Assembly: GCA_012845835.1 (NCBI GenBank)
Contig: JABAKD010000005.1
Span: 6,018,655-6,082,654 of the forward strand
DNA length: 64,000 nt
Origin: Undaria pinnatifida
Lineage: Eukaryota > Sar > Phaeophyceae > Laminariales > Alariaceae
Direction: 5' to 3'
This document shows positions 11,281 to 21,196 of the stretch, one piece after another (position 1 is the stretch's first letter; every line of letters begins with the position of its first letter). A model generated the notes under the pieces. The model was not told where the DNA came from, searched no databases, and worked only from the letters and a program-made list of their open reading frames with translations. The translations under genes and the position numbers were made by a program.

Positions 11281-11969
11281 TATGACATGAAAATGTGGTT
11301 GGTTCTTACGCGATCCGGTTCCGATCTTCTGGTTTTTACTTTTCGATCTGAGAACTAGATCGTTTCTTTTATGCAGTCCGACATTATTGCAAAATTGGAC
11401 GGGATATGATACTATTTTAGAATCCGATGACCCAAGCCGTCAGACCTTATGTTCCAGACCGGTTGAGGTCCTCAAGTGGTTAATATGATTGTTTCACGAG
11501 TAGCTTCGTTTTAGTACTATTAATAGCGCCTAGAAACGTTTGGTCGGGTTTCGCGAACGAATGCCTTCGAAGTCATGTTGCGGGTGAGATATTGAGTTCT
11601 CTGACGATTCGGCCTGTCCGATTCTCAACTCCAACAATGGCATAAGTCTTTCATCAGGTAAATATGTAACTGCAGAGCCTGGACAGCAGCCGTACGGGGT
11701 GCACACAGATGTACGAGTAACGATCGCGATGCGTTGGACTAGGAATACAAACACGATGCGAATGCGATGCGCGAACGCAGCAACGCGTCACGCCGTAGCC
11801 ACACTATACAGCTAGCTGTCGGTGGACGCGGGCTCGGACCTAGAAACCAAGAGGAGCAGCTCACCCTGCGCGCTTCTTTTGTGGCTACGTATCGTATATG
11901 CACGAGAGTACACCACAGCAACAGCACACACGGTACGTACCGAGGCATACCGACGGTATTACGAGTACA
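11281..11969. other. Non-repetitive spacer between minisatellite blocks, copy A
   Basis: The spacer is present in copy B at 27,270-27,990. A minus-strand frame (11,530-11,754) is preserved in both copies but shows no domain. Copy B has an extra 18-bp unit based on CAGCAACAGCACACACGG near 27,918. Confidence 0.45.
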
Positions 11970-12545
11970 GGAAACTTCGGTAAGTTCGGTATGACATCAA
12001 TACCGGTACCGGACACTTCGGTAACTTTGGTACGACATCAATACCGGTACCGGACACTTGGGTAACTTCGGTACGACATCAATACCGGCACCGGACACTT
12101 TGGTAGCTTCGGTTCGACATCAATACCGGTATCACCGGGACCGGTACAGACTTTCATATCAGTAACGGACAACTTCGGTAAGTTCGGTACATCAATACCT
12201 GTACCGGGCAAATCGATAAGTTTGGTATGGCATCCATACCGGTACCGGGTTCTTCGGTAAGTTCGATACGACATGCATACCGGTACCGGACACTTTGACT
12301 TCGGCACGACATCAATACCGGTACCGGACACTTCGGTAACTTCGGTACGACATCAATACCGGTATCGCCGGTACCGGTACAGACTTTCATACCAGTAACG
12401 GACAACTTCGGTAAGTTCGGTACATCAATACCGGTACCGGGCACTTCGATAAGTTTGGTATGGCATCAATACCGGTACCGAGTACTTCGGTAAGTTCGAT
12501 ACGGCATCCATACCGGTACCGAAAATAACGGTACCGTACCGAACA
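11970..12545 (+). repeat. CCGGTACCGG minisatellite, block 2, copy A
   Basis: This has the same unit as block 1, about 14 degenerate copies including variants with CAGACTTTCATA and AGTAACGGACAACTTCGG. A longer-period pattern repeats the CAGACTTTCATA variant at about 12,147 and 12,381. Confidence 0.9.
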
Positions 12546-15415
12546 CAAGCTTGGTAATTTTCGACCAGAAAGAAACGCTCTCCGCGCCGCATCTTTCGCT
12601 TTGTCGGTTCTTTCTCTCATCGTATTCTGAGTACAATATGTGTATCGTTCTTCGTGTAAGATTGGATAGCCTGGCTGAATGACATTTTTCGTTGGCCCAC
12701 AATATGCCTTTCCTCGTACCTCCAAACCACCGACCGCTGCACGACCCTACAGTCTGCTGCATGCGTGGCATGTATGTGTGAATTATGCGCGCACCTCCCA
12801 CGTACGGACCATCGTCCACTCCGGATAGCTGGTTTGTGAGGTGGAACACTGCATGGCGTCTGATTGGTCGAAAGCAGTCCAACAGCAGTTGAAAGTTGAA
12901 CACCAAACGTACTAGACTACTTGACATGCACAGGGGGAATTGTCGGACTGAAACATCCATGATATTCGGCCAATCGGAGTGTTCGTGGCGTGTGTGTCGA
13001 CGTTTACCTGGAGTTTACTCTGTTAGTCTCCAAAATGACCAGTTATACCCATTTCGGCCGTTGATCTAGAATATATATCAGTCTCGACCACTTTGAGGTC
13101 ATATTTCAACGCTTGTACTGAACTCAGTAGTGAAAGGCAGAGCTATGATACTGGCGAAATATGTATATGCACGACACCGTACATGCCCAATATTGATTCT
13201 TTAGAGTATCTCTTCCCCCGCTCTTCTCTTCTTCGGTGTGTGCTTGCAGGAAACTCAATTTGTGGAGCAGCCCTTCTATGAAGATCGGGAAACGCAAGGT
13301 CACCATTTCTCGTAAGTAGGGCCTATGACTACCGCACGGAGTGTCCACCGACCTCCTCTCCACCTATTTGGACGGAACCGGCGGCGGTGCTGGAAACTGG
13401 GCGTGTTACGGTTATGCCGTCTCGTCATTGTGTTATTTTAACAGTGCGGGTGGGAAATGGGGATACGAACGTGTCCCCCCGCACTTGATCTCCGTTACAG
13501 CGGGTTACCAGGTGAGGCGGGCTGCTGCTGTATGTCATTCTGCTGTTCTGTTTTGTTTTTGTCCCTGGTTCTGCGGCGTGTTTCGTGTTTTTCTGTTGCT
13601 AGTGGGGTGTCGAATGCTTTATTTTCTAAGTTTAGGTTAATTTTGGTACTTGGTGTTGATCTTGGTGTGATCGGAGGGTCTGCTGTGTATGCGGTGCCTC
13701 TTGTCGAGTGATTTACCGTGGTAGCGCAGAAGGCAGGCACACCGACTTGTGCCTACAAGCACTGTGACGTGGAATAGTCGTGTAGACGGACAGTGTGTGT
13801 GGCATGTAAGGGTGCTGGGGCGGAGTCTGCCGGCTCTTTTACGACAAAATCTTCCGCTCGCACCCAGGACGTTATCCACCAATCAACCCTCGCCCTCCCT
13901 TGGCTCTCCACTCTCGTCGTTCCCCAGTGTGAAAAATATTGCAACCATGTGCAACAGCAGAAGGGGAACGTGACGACACGGGGGGCGATCAAGGACCGAG
14001 CAATAGGCGAATGGGGCTCAACACTCGGCCGCATGACGCATGTGCCCTGCTGTGGCTGTCCGGGTCGTAGCGAAGAAGCGCTATTAATAGACGTGACTTC
14101 TACTGTACAGCCCTGTCTAGGCGACATCGCTTGCAATGGTTGGGGCATCGTAATTGGTGTTGCCAGGGCGTTTGTGTTGACCACGGGTTTGGTGGCGGTG
14201 ATTCCTGCATGCGGTGCGTGTAGCTTCGGTTTCCCAGGGAATGGGAGGGCATTGTTGCGTTTGTGTGCCACGGTGCCACAACTAAATAGCACGCGCAGCA
14301 CTAATCTAGAATTTGATGTACTGGTCTAAACAAAGAAGGGGCATGGGGAAATTTTTGTACTGTGGGAGATAACTAGGATGCAGCTTTCTTGGAGCTGGCA
14401 AGGATCGAAGGTGTTTCTGCGCTCATCTGGCTTTGATTACTGTGGGACAGACGCAGATGGTGCGTGTAGACTAATGTCTGATAACCTTCGAGAATACCTG
14501 TCGTTGTGGAGCAACGAACGAGCTGGTGCTTTTTCATAACTGTTTCTTCTTCAGCCCTTTTTTTTAGCGGCAGCAGCGGTGTGGACACGCACGCGCGCGG
14601 AAAGGAGCCGTGGTTGCCGTTTTTATCTTCCGTGTCGCAAAGTAACTACGAAAGCAACTCTTGCTTGGAGTGAAATCGCTCCGAGGTAGTGCCTCCTGAC
14701 CAAGTCTGCTTACCGTCGTAGTGTTTCAGGCCGCTTTCCCCCTCGTTCGTTTTCTCCCGCTGCTCATACGAGCACAGCAATGACTGTGACATCGCCTTCG
14801 GCACTCGAGCATGATCAACCGCGACGAAACTCGGCACCGTTTCCCGATACCTTCGGCGGCACGCCACACAAAGGCAGCAGCAGAATTTGCATTGTTTCTT
14901 CTATGCATGGTAGGACCCGATTTTCCGCATGTCGTCAATACGTGCTGCTGGGCTGCGTTTTTTTTTTTGGCCCAGGGCGCTACCCTTTACCATAGGTTGT
15001 GTTGTCGAACGCAGTACCCCGGTCATTTTCACCAACGCTGAATGGGCAGAGGCACACCAGTAGACTGTAAATATTGCGTGCCCTCCTGTCTATTTGCGTC
15101 CTGTATTACACTAGTAGACGTTTTGCAGTCTCCTAAAAGTGACCCGTTCATGGTCTAATTCTAACTGCTTCGTCCCCAGAACCGTGGGTAAAGTTCGCAA
15201 GGGGTTAGCCCGAGTCGGGCTCCAAACCTTCCCTGCGGAAACGGCACTCCCATGCAGCTGGCATTTCCCCACAACGGTCCCAGAACCTATTCGCACAACT
15301 TGCAAGCATCCGAAACGATACGCTTTTCTGTGGAATAGCGGTCTCTTCGTCTATACTATACCCTGACAATGTCCTGAACCGTTCTCACGGGTACGTCTAC
15401 TGATAATCGCGGGCA
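12546..15415. other. No gene supported, copy A (gag region of Copia may begin here)
   Basis: Several frames of 100-180 codons occur, the longest at 13,793-14,329 on plus (178 codons) with a minus frame of 182 codons over the same bases. In copy B a one-base deletion near 29,967 cuts the plus frame to 126 codons. Another minus frame (12,466-12,960) survives in copy B only through compensating shifts. That pattern fits drift, not selection. The last kilobase may be decayed gag of the following Copia element, but I cannot identify a gag motif. Confidence 0.4.
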
Positions 15416-15685
15416 TTGAACATGACTGTGGAGACACCGTCCGCTGTGAGTCATTGTCATCATTACCAGACGAAGGAGGTAGCGTTATCTGCCGACGCTC
15501 TTTCACTAAGCCAGCACGGGAGAGTCCGAACACGTGCCAGAACGGTCAAGGTGTTTTCTTGTAAAAACCCCAAATACGGATTGCAGGCACACGATGGCAT
15601 CTTACTTGGAATGTCGATATTTACATGGAGCAAGGGTGTTGATGATGCTCACGTACTCGGTGACGAGACCTACATGTAACCGCAT

Positions 15686-16597
15686 TTGTTGCGCTTTCCA
15701 CAGATACAATACGGATGTGTATACATTGATGATTTCCGTCCTGTGCCCCCTTTCCCCCGAGAACGCTACACTGATGGTATCCCTCTAGTAGTAGAGTTCT
15801 TGGGGAGCTTGGACTTGGTTTTTCACACCAACGAAGACGTACGCGTGACCCAGGAGAGTGTATCGTACGTTCCTACCATGTCGGTTAACTTGTTGTCACT
15901 GCACACTGTCCAGGTCAAACAGAAAATCGCCCTTGACGCGACAGGTGTCCACCTGTTGGGTGGCCGTCTAACTTTTCCCAAGGATAGTGCAGGTTCCCGC
16001 CTAAACGCGACGCGCCTAACCCACCCCCCCCGATACCGTGTGCTTGGCGCAACTGCGTTGACGGCCCAGCTAACCCCCTCGTGCGCCGGGATCGGTGGTG
16101 ATGCTGCCGGTGAGGACGCCGGCATCTCTACCCATAACACCGCCGCGGGGATGATGGTGGCGGTAGGCGGATCGGTGTCGGCAGAATACCTCCCGTGTAA
16201 CCCCCATGCAACGATATCTGAGATGGTGCCGCCGATGAGGACGCCGGCGCTACCACCCATGCCACCGGCGCCGGGGGTGGGGGCGGCAATAGGCACTGCA
16301 GCAGCAATAGAGATCCCCACCCCCCCATTTTGTTTCCGCATCGGTACAATGCCACCGTCGACGGGGATGATGGTAGCGGTAGGCCGATCGATAGCGGCAG
16401 CGTACCCCCCATTGAACCCCCGCCCACCGGCATCTGAAGTTGAGCCGCCCGTGAGGACGCCGGCGCTACCACCCTTGCCACCGGCGTCGGGGTTGGGGGC
16501 AGCAAAAGATTCCGCAGTAGCGGTTGAGGCTTTCCCTCCTATGTTCCCCCGATGGTGCGTGTTGCCTCAGTACCATCGCAGACTCACCGCCCGGTAG
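15686..16597 (+). pseudogene. Copia protease C-terminal part plus Pro/Ala-rich linker, copy A
   Basis: This is a 303-codon frame. Residues near 60-75 read VSYVPTMSVNLLSLHTVQ and are followed by GVHLLGGRLTFPKD, the conserved strand-and-flap end of Copia-type aspartic proteases. The catalytic Asp-Ser/Thr-Gly is not visible upstream. The rest is a Val/Ala/Pro-rich linker holding a tandem duplication of 72 residues (216 bp; units at 16,147 and 16,363) marked by RTPALPPMPPA and RTPALPPLPPA. Copy B has the same domain and duplication at about 31,800-32,650 but is split by several frameshifts. Confidence 0.75.
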
Positions 16598-16648
16598 AGC
16601 GCCACACCCCCCTCTCCCCCTGCGTTACGCCCGGCGATTGCTGCTGTC

Positions 16649-16930
16649 GTGCTCATCCTGGGCGTTCGACGTTTTAAGGAGGTGGACATCAACGTTTCTC
16701 CACTGTTCAACGCCCACGCCCACGAGGTTCTCTTACGCGAGACGGCCGGGCAGCCTCACATTAAGCTGACGGGGACCCTGCTTACCTGCAGTGGGTGCGT
16801 GCAGGCGAAGAGTAGGCGTGCGTCGGTGCCGACGGCGACTTTCTCTCGGATGACCCAATCCCTGAGGCGCGTTTTCGTTGACCGTGTCGGCCCTTGGGGC
16901 GGCTCTGTACCTGATTCGGTTCTAGGATGA
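16649..16930 (+). pseudogene. Copia GAG-pre-integrase and integrase block 1, copy A
   Basis: The 93-codon frame contains HAHE and, about 24 residues on, LTCSGCVQAK. Together these are the His-His-Cys-Cys zinc-binding N-terminus of Copia integrase. The first catalytic Asp follows in FVDRVGP. A TGA stop after SVPDSVLG ends the frame and is shared with copy B (33,018-33,020). Between this stop and the next piece the usual stretch before the DDFTR motif is missing, so block 1 and the core are in different frames. Confidence 0.85.
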
Positions 16931-16931
16931 C

Positions 16932-17555
16932 GTGACACGCATGGGATGGATATACCCCTTCAGGAGCAAGAGCGCCGTCGACGTGTCCGCGGCAACGACG
17001 AAAATTCTGACCGACATCGGGGACGCCGTCAAATGCTTCCGAACGGACAACGGGGCGGAGTTCACGAATGAGATGTTGGCGACGAGCTGTAGGTATACGA
17101 CCATCCGCCATGAGCACACGGGGTTAAATGGGCCGAAGCACAACGGCGTGGTCGAGCGCGGGCTCGGCTTGATCCAAGCAGGCAATATGGCCTCTTGCAT
17201 TGAGCCCCCCCGGCTGTTCCCTGGGCAACTCCCGCACGTTGACCGTTTCTGGGCGGAGGCGGCCATCTATATGAACGATTGCCTCAACACCACGGCGACC
17301 ACGGCCAACGCTGGCTACATGTTTTATTTTGGGAGACCGCCGCCGGTCAACACCCTCGCGTTCATGCAGCTCGGGTTCCGCCGCGTTCAACGCGCCAACA
17401 AGTCGGAGCCCACGGCGGAGAGGTGCTTCTACCACAACAGGGGGCGGAACCACCCGCGGGACTCCGTCATGGTCCTCACGTCATCAGGCCTAACAAGCGA
17501 TACGCGGGATGCCACGGGAGGTGGAGCGCGCGCCGATCATGGCGGCTGGGATTGA
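16932..17555 (+). pseudogene. Copia integrase catalytic core, copy A
   Basis: This is a 207-codon frame. It has RMGWIYPFRSKSA, then FRTDNGAEF with the second catalytic Asp, then HNGVVERGL with the catalytic Glu, followed by an ALYMNDCLN-like helix and the C-terminal region to about SVMVLT. The core is nearly complete in this copy. Copy B has an extra C in the run before the second Asp, which shifts the frame. The last 35 residues read Gly/Arg-rich because a frameshift has left the native frame; the native frame continues as a WEAG-type sequence to a TGA near 17,595. Confidence 0.85.
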
Positions 17556-17610
17556 CACGGTGACGGTTGCCGCAGCGGAGGCGTGGGAGGCCGGTTGACA
17601 CGTCAGGTAC

Positions 17611-18049
17611 GTGCCGCCGATGAAACAGGTGCAAACGGTGCTGCCGGTAACGCCGGCGATGGCAACGGCGCCATCATTAGATGGCGCCGGTGATGACGCC
17701 GGCGCACAGGGGCTGATGTCGCCGTCATCCCCACCGGGGACCGAAAACCCTCAGATTGACGTGAGTCTCCGAGACAGTGAGCTCTTGCAACCGCGACGAC
17801 ACGCGCGAGGACGAGAGCGTACCACAAAGCGACGACTGCTGCGGGGCCAACCGACCATGCCCTCTACAACCAGCGCCCACCCAACAGCCCCCCTCCCATA
17901 CCAGCCTGCCATGCGAGCGAGCGTTCGGAGCCCGCGACATACCAAGAGGCTACGGACTCGGAGTATAGATGTATGCGACAGACCAGGAGCTCTCTGGGCT
18001 TCAAGGGGCGGAAACATTCAGAATAGCTTAGCAGCTAAAAGTCGGGAAC
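17611..18049 (+). pseudogene. Copia integrase-RT linker remnant, copy A
   Basis: A Pro/Ser/Arg-rich stretch runs between integrase and RT, variable in Copia elements. It is open for much of its length in more than one frame and shared with copy B (33,720-34,150). No catalytic motif is expected or seen. Confidence 0.45.
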
Positions 18050-18540
18050 GTGGCATCGACCAAGTGGGTCTTCACGTGGACGTCAGATGGAACAGGTAAG
18101 GTAGTGAAGGCGAAAGCGCGACTGGTAGCTAGAAGATTTAGCCAACGCCCGGGAGTTGACTACAGTGAGACCCTCTCAACCCCCGCCGCGCCTTGCATTC
18201 GTTTGATGCCTGCTATTGCATGCGAGTTGCAATTAGATCTGTATCATTTTGATCTTAAACAGGCGTTTGTCCAGGCCGAGCTGAAATAGGTGGTGTTGAT
18301 GCGAAGTGCCAATAGAGCTTTATCAGGTAAAGTAGTACGCCTTAATCGCAGTCTACGGTCTGAAGCAAGCGTCGAGGTGTTGGCACAGACACCTGGTCGC
18401 CCGTCTGAAGAGTCCTTGAGTTTGAGCAGAGCCTTGCCGGACCCCTGTGTTCTGAGATTGATCAAAGAAGGGTCTGTCTCCGTTATTGCAGTCGTGCACG
18501 TGGATGACATGATTTTGCGGTAGGACGTAAAGAGATATGT
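18050..18540 (+). pseudogene. Copia reverse transcriptase remnant, copy A
   Basis: The first part carries KARLVARRFSQRPGVDY and DLKQAFVQAEL, the finger and first catalytic Asp region of Copia RT. A TAG at 18,287 interrupts it and is present at the same place in copy B. The second part carries the remains of YGLKQASRSWH (clear in copy B near 34,455) and HVDDM, the second catalytic motif. A further TAG follows HVDDM in both copies. The downstream thumb is deleted. Confidence 0.85.
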
Positions 18541-18576
18541 GACCGGTTTGTGAGGACTTGTGGAAAACTTGAGCTG

Positions 18577-19040
18577 GTGGTTTATGCGGATGCAGACTAT
18601 GCTCCCAAGGAAACTAAGCCGACGTCTGTATAGGGTGGAGCTGTGATGCGTGGGGGTGCGGCCATCCAATGGATTTCTAGGACGCAGAAGTGCACCACAC
18701 TCTCCTCGAGTGGGGGGAGTATGTTGCGATGGCGGAAGGTTTCAAGGAGGCACGTTTCTTGCGGTCTGTCTGGAGTTTCTCTTGCCCGTTTTTTGGGACC
18801 CGTGCATCCGGGTTTTTGAGGACAACAACGGTGCGATTCACATGGGGGTTGACGCCGTAGCCAACTCTAACTCGAAGCACATCGATGCACGTCACCACTT
18901 CCTGCGAGAGCTTGCCGAGAAGGGAGAGTTTAGATCCTCTCAGTTGCAGTCGAATGCCAGCACGCTGAATTCTTGACGAAACCCCTTAGTTAGCAAGGAA
19001 TCCTTCCGTTTTCACAGGAATTTTGTCATGAATACGAGTG
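18577..19040 (+). pseudogene. Copia RNase H remnant, copy A
   Basis: VYADADYAPKETK supplies the first Asp of the RNase H site. After a shared TAG come the QWISRTQKCTTLSSS block, the EDNNGAI block with the third acidic residue, and SNSKHIDARHHFLRELAEKG. Frameshifts separate these blocks in copy A. The tail SFRFHRNFVMN, typical of Copia C-termini, lies just beyond the last stop in another frame. Confidence 0.85.
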
Positions 19041-19129
19041 GATTTAGCACTGAGAGCGTGATTTTTGAGTGGACTCCTTCGATAAATTACGGTACTGCAC
19101 GCGTGAAATATGGCTTTTGTTTTTGAGTT

Positions 19130-19560
19130 GGTTATATTTTGATACCTGGGATTCTGGCGTTTGCGCTTTGAGATTCTGCTTTCGAGTTTTGATATTGTGA
19201 ATTCGAGCTTTGGTATTCTGTTTTCGACTTTTGATATGTTGGTTTCGAGCTTTGAGATTCTTTTTCGAGCTTTCAGATTCTGGTTTATACACCTGGGGAT
19301 AGTTATTCGCGTTTTGATATTATATTATTGTGAATTTGAGCTTTGAGATCCTGGTTTTTACATTTATTTAATATCATTTTTTGAGCTTTTCACATTCTGG
19401 TATTATATCTGAGATTCTATTTTTGTCTTTCGCTATTCTCGTTTTGAGCTTCCAGGTTCAATTTCTTAGTTTTCAGGTTAGCTTTTGAGATTTTGACATC
19501 CTTTATCTTGGATTATGATACTCTGATTACGGAACATGATATTCTGTTTTTGATATTTGA
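19130..19560 (+). repeat. TTTCGAGCTTTGAGATTCTG minisatellite, copy A
   Basis: Degenerate units of about 20-25 bp based on TTTCGAGCTTTGAGATTCTG run through this stretch. On the minus strand they give a Lys/Arg/Asn-rich frame (19,044-19,292) that is only the repeat. The 5.4-kb insertion of copy B sits inside the equivalent array. Confidence 0.8.
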
Positions 19561-19876
19561 GGTTTGTGTTTGAGTCTGTGAAGATCTTGGAGTTACCGTT
19601 CAACCCTGTTTCAACAGCTGACGACCGTTTGATTACTGGGGCAGACCCCCCTAGTTATGGCAGCTGAGTGGTTATTACCGGGTTGATGTTGGAGTTAAGA
19701 TCAGTACATTGTGTTGGTTTGGATTCAATCTGAGATTCAATTTTTGTGTGGTATTTGGGTTTTGAGTGTACTATTGAATTGGAATTCATAATTATCTTGC
19801 TTTGAATAACCGTGATATGACGAGCGATGCTGTGTTATTTGGTTCCCCGAGAAGGGAGCAGAGGGGCTGTTGGGGA

Positions 19877-19975
19877 TGCTCACGTACTCGGTGACAAGAT
19901 AAACATGTAACCGCATTATTTGATGGGGTTTCCACCGATACAATATGGATGTTTCTATATTGATGATATCCATTG
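19877..19975 (+). repeat. Copia-flanking direct repeat, right copy (A)
   Basis: GATGCTCACGTACTCGGTGA, ACATGTAACCGCATT and GATACAATATGGATGT, ending in TATATTGATGAT, match 15,645-15,745 at the front of the Copia protease region. The direct repeat of about 100 bp thus brackets most of the Copia pol. Copy B has the pair at about 31,732 and 41,366. Confidence 0.65.
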
Positions 19976-20203
19976 GGTGATGCCTTGACTGGCCCTTCTC
20001 GTACGAGCTCCCACGGGGCGACGATAATGTATACATTTCCCTTTCTCTGCTTTTACGTTAAGATGGCCCTTCTGTGAACCTATTCTTACCCGGGCGTCTG
20101 CCAGTGGATGCATTTAATAAGGGGTCCCGCAAAGGAACACGAGTACGACCCAAACAGCCTCTTAGCACCTCGCGTCGGACGGCTTTTGGGACTGGCTATT
20201 TTG

Positions 20204-21188
20204 TAGGGTTGGGTACTGAGCCAGTACGTACTGCCAGTAGTACTAGTACTGGCAGTATCCTGAACTGGTAAACGACTAGCCAGTACGCCAGTACATCAGT
20301 ATCTACGAAGATCCCCACATACGCCTCGAAACCAGCGGAAACCCATGTATTCAGGCTGCCGCAGGGAACGCAGAGAGACACACAGCCTCATAGCACACCC
20401 CACACAAGAGACCATACGACCATGCACAGATTTGTCCCCCCTGACAGCTCGCCATCTGCTGCAGACCCCGGCGGCGGTGCTGGTGGTTCAGGGGCTGCTG
20501 CGTCAGCAGTAGCATCGACGCCCGGAGGGGTCAGCAGAGCAGCAGCAGCAGCCCGCTGCGCCAGCAGCACATAGTGCAGACGACGACGTGGAAGTGGTAG
20601 ACACGACTAGCGCCGAGCTCAAAGAAAGTCTGAAGAAGACTCAGCGCCTTGCGAAAGTTCATAGGGTGCAGACCGAGACCCGGAGGTCCAAACCTCCACC
20701 ATCGGCAATTTGACTTGTTGCGGGGGGTTGGGGTTTGGTGAAAGATATTCCTCCGGTTTCTACTAGTTTCTACGGAGTACAATACGCTATGGAATGATCT
20801 TATGATTCTTAGATGATTCTGCTATCCATTTCAACTCATGTGAATGGATAAACTGTATCTCCCACGATGATGGAGTTTGTAGGCGTTGCAAAGTTGAAAA
20901 AAAATGGTCGACAATTGATCCTTTCTCCCGTGTCAAAAACAAAAGAAAAAGTGAGTTTTCCCCGCGACAGTGCCTCTGTCAGATGAGCCAAAATCGCGCA
21001 ATTTTTATACTCTTAAGTGAAGCTAAATCGCGTAAAAAAACGCCTCCGGCGGGACCCCCTCACCAGCCGGGGGGGCGATGGTGGCGCGGCTTCGCCGCGC
21101 CACCAGTATCCTGATAGGATCCAGTATACTGGCTGCTGTCGCAGCCAGTATATTTTGTACTGGCGCTGCGCGCCAGTACCCAACCCTA
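20204..21188. mobile_element. Non-autonomous hAT-type element, 985 bp, copy A only
   Basis: The ends form a 15-bp perfect inverted repeat (TAGGGTTGGGTACTG at the left, its complement at 21,174-21,188). The flanks are CTATTTTG (20,196-20,203) and CCATTTTG (21,189-21,196), an 8-bp target duplication with one mismatch. Copy B has the uninterrupted site at 41,683-41,690 (CCATTTCG). An 8-bp duplication and a YAGGG start are hAT characters. Both ends carry clustered CCAGTAC/GTACTGG words, expected of subterminal transposase-binding repeats. Internal frames are Ala/Pro/Ser-rich with no RNase-H-like transposase or hAT dimerisation motif, so this looks like a deletion derivative. Confidence 0.9.
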
Positions 21189-21196
21189 CCATTTTG

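Larger units (their letters stand above)
15416..19040 (+). mobile_element. Degenerate Ty1/Copia LTR retrotransposon, copy A
   Basis: In order the segment holds a decayed zinc-knuckle-like stretch (about 15,490-15,560), the C-terminal part of a protease domain, a Pro/Ala-rich linker, GAG-pre-integrase, integrase, reverse transcriptase and RNase H pieces. Protease-integrase-RT-RNase H is the Copia order. Reading frames shift repeatedly and several stops are shared with copy B (after integrase block 1, after the RT finger region, after the RNase H start), so the element was dead before the duplication. The RT thumb and connection region is missing in both copies: a GRKEICDRF-like motif runs straight into the RNase H start. 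No flanking LTR pair could be identified. Confidence 0.85.

Noticed and set aside
10955..12545. CRISPR-like array of regularly spaced repeats
   Set aside because: Spacers are not unique, units are degenerate throughout, and the context is eukaryotic with no cas genes.
10874..12725. Repeated Ser-Ile-Pro-Val-Pro-Asp-Thr peptide frames, and their minus-strand partners
   Set aside because: They are the CCGGTACCGG minisatellite in phase; copy B shifts frames freely.
15686..19040. A functional Copia polyprotein
   Set aside because: Shared stops, frameshifts and a deleted RT thumb in both copies; copy B also lacks the integrase catalytic Glu.
19044..19292. Lys/Arg/Asn-rich minus-strand frame
   Set aside because: It is the 21-bp minisatellite and is open only because of the repeat.
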